Source of the DNA: Drosophila miranda
Lineage: Eukaryota; Arthropoda; Insecta; Diptera; Drosophilidae
DNA length: 64,000 bases
Direction: 5' to 3'
Assembly (NCBI RefSeq): GCF_003369915.1
Contig: NC_046677.1
Coordinates: 29,096,913 to 29,160,912 of the forward strand
The notes beneath the pieces are model-generated. The model did not search any database, was not told the DNA's origin, and saw only the letters and a list, made by a program, of their open reading frames with translations. Positions within the stretch are counted from its first letter, which is position 1. Each line of letters starts with the position of its first letter. Positions 59,201-64,000 of this stretch are shown piece after piece. The position numbers and the translations under genes were made by a program.

Positions 59201-61778
59201 AAAGCGATCGGTGGCATTATCGGTGAAACCAATCTGCTTGGCCAGCTCGCACAGGCAGCGTCTGGCAATGAATGGGAAGAGAACCGATTAGAACTGGTAC
59301 AAGATGCAAGGTCGCCGCGTGAGCATGCAAGCAAGCGTATCGGAAAGGCATGAAAGGGTAGGTAGACGGGCGACTATATTTAAGCGTTCTCGACAATAAT
59401 AGAATGTTTGTTACTTAAAATAGCATGCCAAATGGGAAGGGGGCTAAGGAGAGATGGGGCGTGGACGGGCTCGATTGACAAGTACAAATAAATGAAAATG
59501 AAAATAGAATCAGAATCAGTTCAAGGTTCGATGTATTATTATTTCAAGGTGCAAGGTTCGAGTGTGCAATGCGGGTAAATGATAATCGGCTAATATTTTA
59601 GTAAGCATCTGCTGGAGTTACTGAAAATCAAAAATACGAGTAATTTTTTAAAACTTTACCAATCGCTTGTATCTTGTACTGTATTTTGGAGGGAAATACG
59701 TCCAATTGGAGTCAAAAATCAAAAAACGAAGAACCCAAAACATAGACTAATTTTTGGGCTAATCGGTCTGGCGTTTGTGGTATGTGGCATACCGTTTTGG
59801 AGAAAATCATTAGACTATAGACGATTATATGGTAAAATAATCGATTGTATTTTGTGACTTGTTTGATTAGGCAAAAACTAGCGATGAGTATGGCAAGGAA
59901 CTACGTACCCATGCAAAAAGCTTTTACTGGATTCAATGAGTGCATACGCATACCGGTTTGTCACGGGCACCAAATCTTTGTCGAGCATCGCCACAGCGGT
60001 GACATGTCCGCAGAACTGGGCATAGTGCTCATGGGTCAGCGGCGAGCAGGTGTTTAGCAGTATGGCCAGACCTGCAATCAGTATTCATTGTCAAAATGGG
60101 GAATATATTGGAGAGTTCCTCCAAGGACTGACTCACCTAACGGTTTCAGGGATTTGATGTGAGCCTTCCACTCATGATCGTCGAACTCCAGTCGAAAGGG
60201 ACAGTGCTGGTCGTGCGTGAGGTCCAACACCTCGGCCACAATGCCCCGCTCCTTGTGATCCTCATCTACAATGGGTATGTCATCGCTTTCGCTTTGAGTG
60301 GAAGCCTGGCTGCGCGCCCCGTCATCTTTGGTGTCTTCGTCGGTGTTGTGTAGAAAGAAGACCTTCTCGGCAGTGGGATTGGGCCACGATAGTATACCCT
60401 TTTTGTCCACACAGCAGAGGGCCGAAATGGATCCCAGTACTTGTACCAAATTAGCCGAACGGGGCAGCAGCTCGCTGTCCCCTTTCCACAATTGCATCCA
60501 GATGCGGAGCACATTGGAGCGCAGCATCGATATGTTTTCATAGTCATAGGAGGGAGTGTCAAGGTCCTCTTCAAACGACTTTGTTGGACTCTTTTCAATG
60601 GCAGCTTGCGGGGTCTTTAGGAAGCACTGTAGCCGGGCAATGCCCCAAAGATTCATCGATATCCACATTAGCGGGAAGATTAAAGGCAGCAGGGGAATTA
60701 TGGCAGCAGCAGGCGACTCGACGAGCACAAAGCGCCAATTGTGCTTCTCGTCGGTGGGCAGCCCATAGCCATGCAGGCGCAGCAAGCCCGATATGAGAGT
60801 GATGATCAGGGCACTGATGAAGCCCCACTGTTGAATGTACTTGGTCACCAGCTAAAATCACAAATATTAACATTTTTAGGGAGACAGCATTTTAAACGTA
60901 TTTTGTTGAGCTTTTCATACCAGATAGCGCTGCTGATTGTAGATTGTTGGCGGTCGCTTTAGGGAGGTCTTTAGGCAAATGCTTAAATTTTCTAGGTACG
61001 GAGTTCTCTCCAAGCAGCAAACGAGATTGGGCAAGGGGGGACGCGCCATTGGCTTAACAGGAGGATCTCCCATGGGCGCCGCACCGTAGATTTCATTGGC
61101 ATCAAAGAACTTGTTTGTTTCTAGCACATGACAAGGGCCGGGTGATATGTGCCCAGGTCGCAACACAATGCAGTCTCCGCGCACCAATAGAGCCCAAGGG
61201 ACGTTGACAAGTATGCCATCACGATAGGTCCATTGCAAGGATACGCAGGGCGACATGGGATTACTCAGATGAGGATAGTTGGATGGCTGCCAGTCGTCGC
61301 TGAAATGCTGCTCCGCCAATTGCAGCTCCGCCAGAGCGTAGCGCGTCTTTCGGAATATCTCCGTGCGCCGCAAATTATTCTCTCTGATGACCACGAAGAA
61401 GTCCAGCGATAAGATAGCCAGCAAACAGATCGCGGGCCACAACATACCAGTGATAAGCAGCGCTCCGCTTGTCAGCAAACTGGTCCCAATCGACAGCCAG
61501 CCCAGAGGACTGTCATAGCGCTTCACGAATGCAGCACGCAACTTCCGATAGGAGCTGTAGAATAATAGGAGTTATCTTACTGGGTGTCATTTGCAGGCTT
61601 AATAACTGCCTCACCTTTCCGCGCCGTATTGCTGCTCATGCTCTAACAGCACCTTTTCAATCTCCTCGTACAGTCGCCGAAGCGCTATCTTTGTGCTGAG
61701 ACCATGGTGCGGGTGCGGATGTTCCGCCGACTCGAAGGCGGTGCTGCATGCCGGGTCGATCGGCTGCTTCCGTTGCAT
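56216..61778 (-). CDS. l(2)k05819: TMEM94-type P-type ATPase-like membrane protein
   Basis: Nine exons: 61615-61778, 60921-61554, 60137-60851, 59954-60071, 59165-59261, 56886-59096, 56664-56823, 56353-56602, 56216-56288; 1473 residues (human TMEM94 about 1356). Features in order: cytosolic N-terminus; two membrane helices (about 73-113); an actuator-like domain with VPWALLVRGDCIVLRPGHISPG; two helices in exon 3; exon 4 with LCENTS-type text and MLDKD; a long cytoplasmic part; an Ala/Pro/Ser-rich insertion (about 570-760); six or so C-terminal helices; and the C-terminal TKLGMNSPF that is diagnostic for TMEM94. TMEM94 is an ER multi-pass protein related to P-type ATPases, recently proposed to load Mg2+ into the ER. 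The canonical DKTGT is not seen; LDKD (59974-59982) sits where it would be expected. Symbol is from recall of the fly orthologue. Confidence 0.88.
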
Positions 61779-61922
61779 TTTTTCGTAACCTACTGCTAGT
61801 GTTTTTTCGCATTCGGATGCACTTTAAGTAATCGCTGCCGCCTATACCATCGTTTTTACAGTTTTTCCATTTGTTTCCGACTTGGAGTTTTTGTTTTTTG
61901 CCGATCAGCTGTTCGCCACACT

Positions 61923-61930
61923 GTGTGACC
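61923..61930 (-). promoter_or_regulatory. Motif-1-like core promoter element of the TMEM94-type gene
   Basis: On the gene strand GGTCACAC, the core of the Drosophila motif 1 (M1BP) consensus YGGTCACACTR, lies 145 bases before the start codon. The flanking positions differ from the full consensus. Confidence 0.35.
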
Positions 61931-62104
61931 TAGCCGAGCTCGGAAAATATTGCCAAAACAGTGCTGCCATATCTCTCGAAAACAAAAAGTCCCCGCATTA
62001 AGGAAATTAGCGACAAAGTACAATTTAAAAAACAAACTTTAGTTTATACATTTATTATGCGCTTACATGCACAATATTTAATGTTCTATGTACATTTCGA
62101 TATA

Positions 62105-62815
62105 TTATAGCGAATGGTAACGATCACATATATAGCGTAGATCACCAGTATGTGCCGAACTCCTACAAGTTGGACATTCTCCCGCACGGCTTAAGCAGAT
62201 CTTGATGCAGTCGTCGCCAAAAAGATGTCCACAGGCCAAAGAAGCCAATCGGTGTTCGCCAAACGTGTCCCAGGGGCTGAGACAAATGGCGCAAGTATTC
62301 TCCAGTATTGTTTGGTTTAGCTTATTCATTTCCAGAGAGTGGTTTTGTTCCTGCTCCATTAGAGCACTGAGAGTTTCTGCGCGCAGCTTTTTACGTTCAG
62401 AAAGTTCGCGCAGAAACTCGTTATTTATTTCCTCCATTGTTTTGCTTTGCTCATCCAGTTTTCGTAGAACACTTGCATACTTGTCATTCTCGTGCTCCAG
62501 TTGTAATAGCAGACCATCGCGTTCAGTAGTAAGTTGATCCTTCTGCAGCTGAACAAACTGAACCTTATATGGCTGCTTCTCGAAATCTTCACGAAGATTT
62601 TCCGGGATTTTGTTCCTCAAGTCATTATTTACTCTAGTCATTCTAGCTACTTTTTTCTTTAAGATACCGCACTCCTTCTTCACAGCTTTTAAGTTCATCA
62701 AAACATTCGATTGCTTCCCGTCGCATTTATTTTCATCACCGTCGTACTTTTCAGGGTTCGCCAGGAACGAATCTTCCAATTGATTATGCATTGGCATAAT
62801 AATCTCTTCAGCCAT
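62105..62815 (-). CDS. Coiled-coil / RING protein 1 (RFWD3-like RING)
   Basis: Single exon, 236 residues, ATG at 62815. Residues about 50-165 form a Lys/Glu/Leu-rich coiled coil (contains DQLTTERDGLLLQLE). Residues about 174-222 are a RING: CAIC, then GEHRLASLACGHLFGDDC and CPTC. The GEHRL...CGHLFG spacing is like that of the RFWD3 and fly CG17329/CG13025-type RINGs, so it is likely an E3 ubiquitin ligase. It lies tail-to-head behind a close paralogue (63464 onward) and 290 bases ahead of the TMEM94-type gene on the same strand. Members of this group in flies are often testis-expressed; that is recall, not visible here. Substrate unknown. Confidence 0.82.
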   Translation of the reverse strand: MAEEIIMPMHNQLEDSFLANPEKYDGDENKCDGKQSNVLMNLKAVKKECGILKKKVARMTRVNNDLRNKIPENLREDFEKQPYKVQFVQLQKDQLTTERDGLLLQLEHENDKYASVLRKLDEQSKTMEEINNEFLRELSERKKLRAETLSALMEQEQNHSLEMNKLNQTILENTCAICLSPWDTFGEHRLASLACGHLFGDDCIKICLSRAGECPTCRSSAHTGDLRYICDRYHSL

Positions 62816-63463
62816 TTCTCTGAACTAGTTGTTGATTGCACTGCCTTGAAAACTAAATATGTACATATGTAGCTCCTGTTCGTGGTAGTCCCCTGAATGC
62901 TTTTTGCGAAAAGTCTAGCCGCACTGCCAAAAAGTACATTATAAAAATGGTGGGGTGACACTGTTTCTGGATTTTACTTTTGCTTTGGATAAATTCGGTA
63001 TACACCTTTATTCCCTTGCGTAGGGTATTACTATTATGATGTTGGTAATACATTTTATGACGCATCCTATACCTAATAAAGACTATAATTTTAGACTCTG
63101 GAATCTTATATTAAGAAGCAAGAAGACTAGATTCTTGACTTATGAATATTAAAGCAGCATACAAATTTCGTTTTTTTTTTCTGTATTATTAATTATGATA
63201 AATATTTCCGCATTTATAGAAGAAAAACTATCACCAAAAAGGCTGGAAAAGGAAAGGAATACTGAAAAGAAATCATTCACCAGTTTTAATTTCTGACTTG
63301 AAACCTTTTACTTTTTACTAAATGATTTGTAGTCATACAGCATACGTTTATTATGAGTTTATAAGGTGTTCATTAAATATTAAACTCAATATTTCAACTA
63401 TTGCAAGATATAGTGTCAAATTTTTTTAGTGAAAATTTAAGATGAAAGTTGCCAATGCTAATT
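62816..63463. other. Spacer between the two RING genes
   Basis: AT-rich with no coding signal; includes the upstream region of RING gene 1 (GGGTGACACTG near 62952) and the 3' flank of RING gene 2. Confidence 0.45.
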
Positions 63464-64000
63464 TTAATTTTCATAAGGCAAGATGTTAATACCATAGATA
63501 TAACGAAGATGCTCTTCCAATGCCATCACCTTACAAATTGGGCATTGTAACACTCGACGTAGGTGTTCCCGGATGCACTTGTCACCAAAGAGATGTCCGC
63601 AGGGCAACGAAACCAATCGATGCACGCCACCCGAGTCCCAGGGGGTGACACAAATGCCGCAAACGTTGACCTCCGAATATTTTTTTTGAAGATTTCGTTC
63701 AAGCCTATCCATTTGGAGTAAGTGTTTTTCGTCTTGGTGCTGTATGGCATGGAGCATATCAATTTGCCGTTGCTCAAACTTCTCTATTTCCAGATGAAAA
63801 GTTTTATTCATCTCCACCATCGATTTGCTTTGCTCATCCAGTTCTTGTAGAATACTTGCATACTTTTCCTTCGCGTCTTCCAACTGCAGTAGCAGACCAT
63901 CACGTTCAATAGTTAGATGCTCCTTCTGCGCGTTATAAAGCTGCAGGTCACATTTTTGTTTTTCCAAATCTCTAACAAGCTCCATTTCTTTGTTCAAGAA
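63464..64000 (-). CDS. Coiled-coil / RING protein 2 (5' end outside window)
   Basis: The frame is open to the window edge; 178 residues are visible and the start is outside. A coiled coil (EHLTIERDGLLLQLEDAKEK at the same place as in RING 1) is followed by CGIC, DSGGVHRLVSLPCGHLFGDKC and CPIC, ending NILPYEN. Same RING type as its neighbour, about 40-50% alike by eye over the shared part, so a tandem duplicate that has diverged. Predicted E3 ligase; substrate unknown. Confidence 0.8.
   Translation of the reverse strand, partial: FLNKEMELVRDLEKQKCDLQLYNAQKEHLTIERDGLLLQLEDAKEKYASILQELDEQSKSMVEMNKTFHLEIEKFEQRQIDMLHAIQHQDEKHLLQMDRLERNLQKKYSEVNVCGICVTPWDSGGVHRLVSLPCGHLFGDKCIREHLRRVLQCPICKVMALEEHLRYIYGINILPYEN

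Noticed and set aside
1..64000. CRISPR arrays, bacterial operons, full-length transposons
   Set aside because: No spaced direct repeats, no transposase or reverse-transcriptase frame and no long terminal repeats were seen; the window is eukaryotic.

Overview
The window is nuclear DNA of a fruit fly, genus Drosophila. Recognisable genes have the small spliced exons, 55-75 bp introns, AT-rich flanks, CA/CT microsatellites and CAG/CAA-rich low complexity typical of that genus. Landmarks are morgue (F-box plus E2-variant), Dim1 (spliceosomal thioredoxin-like protein) and a TMEM94-type gene (l(2)k05819 in D. melanogaster). As I recall these lie close together on D. melanogaster 2L (about 24B-C), which would make this Muller element B. 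The exact species cannot be read off; I could not run an alignment.

Layout. 0-1.9 kb: the 3' part of morgue converges on a FAM32A orthologue. 2.5-3.7 kb: two tandem small secreted single-domain von Willebrand C (SVWC, Vago-like) genes on the + strand. 4.1-44.6 kb: a gene-poor stretch, probably the long first intron(s) of the membrane-protein gene whose coding exons start at 44.6 kb. It contains four more SVWC genes (11.5-14.0 kb, - strand), one intact and one deleted SKP1-like copy (28.4 and 22.7 kb, - strand), a tRNA-Trp(CCA) at 34.7 kb, and a decayed fragment at 44.1 kb. 44.6-47.9 kb: a 1051-residue low-complexity protein with one membrane segment. 50.7-51.2 kb: Dim1. 51.5-52.4 kb: wreckage of two unrelated genes side by side, an aldehyde dehydrogenase and an LRP5/6 (arrow)-type receptor, followed by an unexplained open exon. 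52.8-54.8 kb: a secreted/membrane Pro/His-rich protein. 56.2-61.8 kb: the nine-exon TMEM94-type P5-like ATPase relative. 62.1-64.0 kb: two related coiled-coil/RING proteins, the second cut by the window end.

Together: the housekeeping genes (FAM32A, Dim1, TMEM94) carry DRE or core-promoter-like elements near their starts, whereas the SVWC genes have TATA/Inr-like starts as expected of inducible secreted proteins. The most unusual parts are the six-gene SVWC group in two architectures, the Aldh/arrow debris, and the SKP1-like pair. Three kinds of ubiquitin-system gene (F-box/E2 variant, SKP1-like, RING) occur in the window, but nothing shows that they act together.
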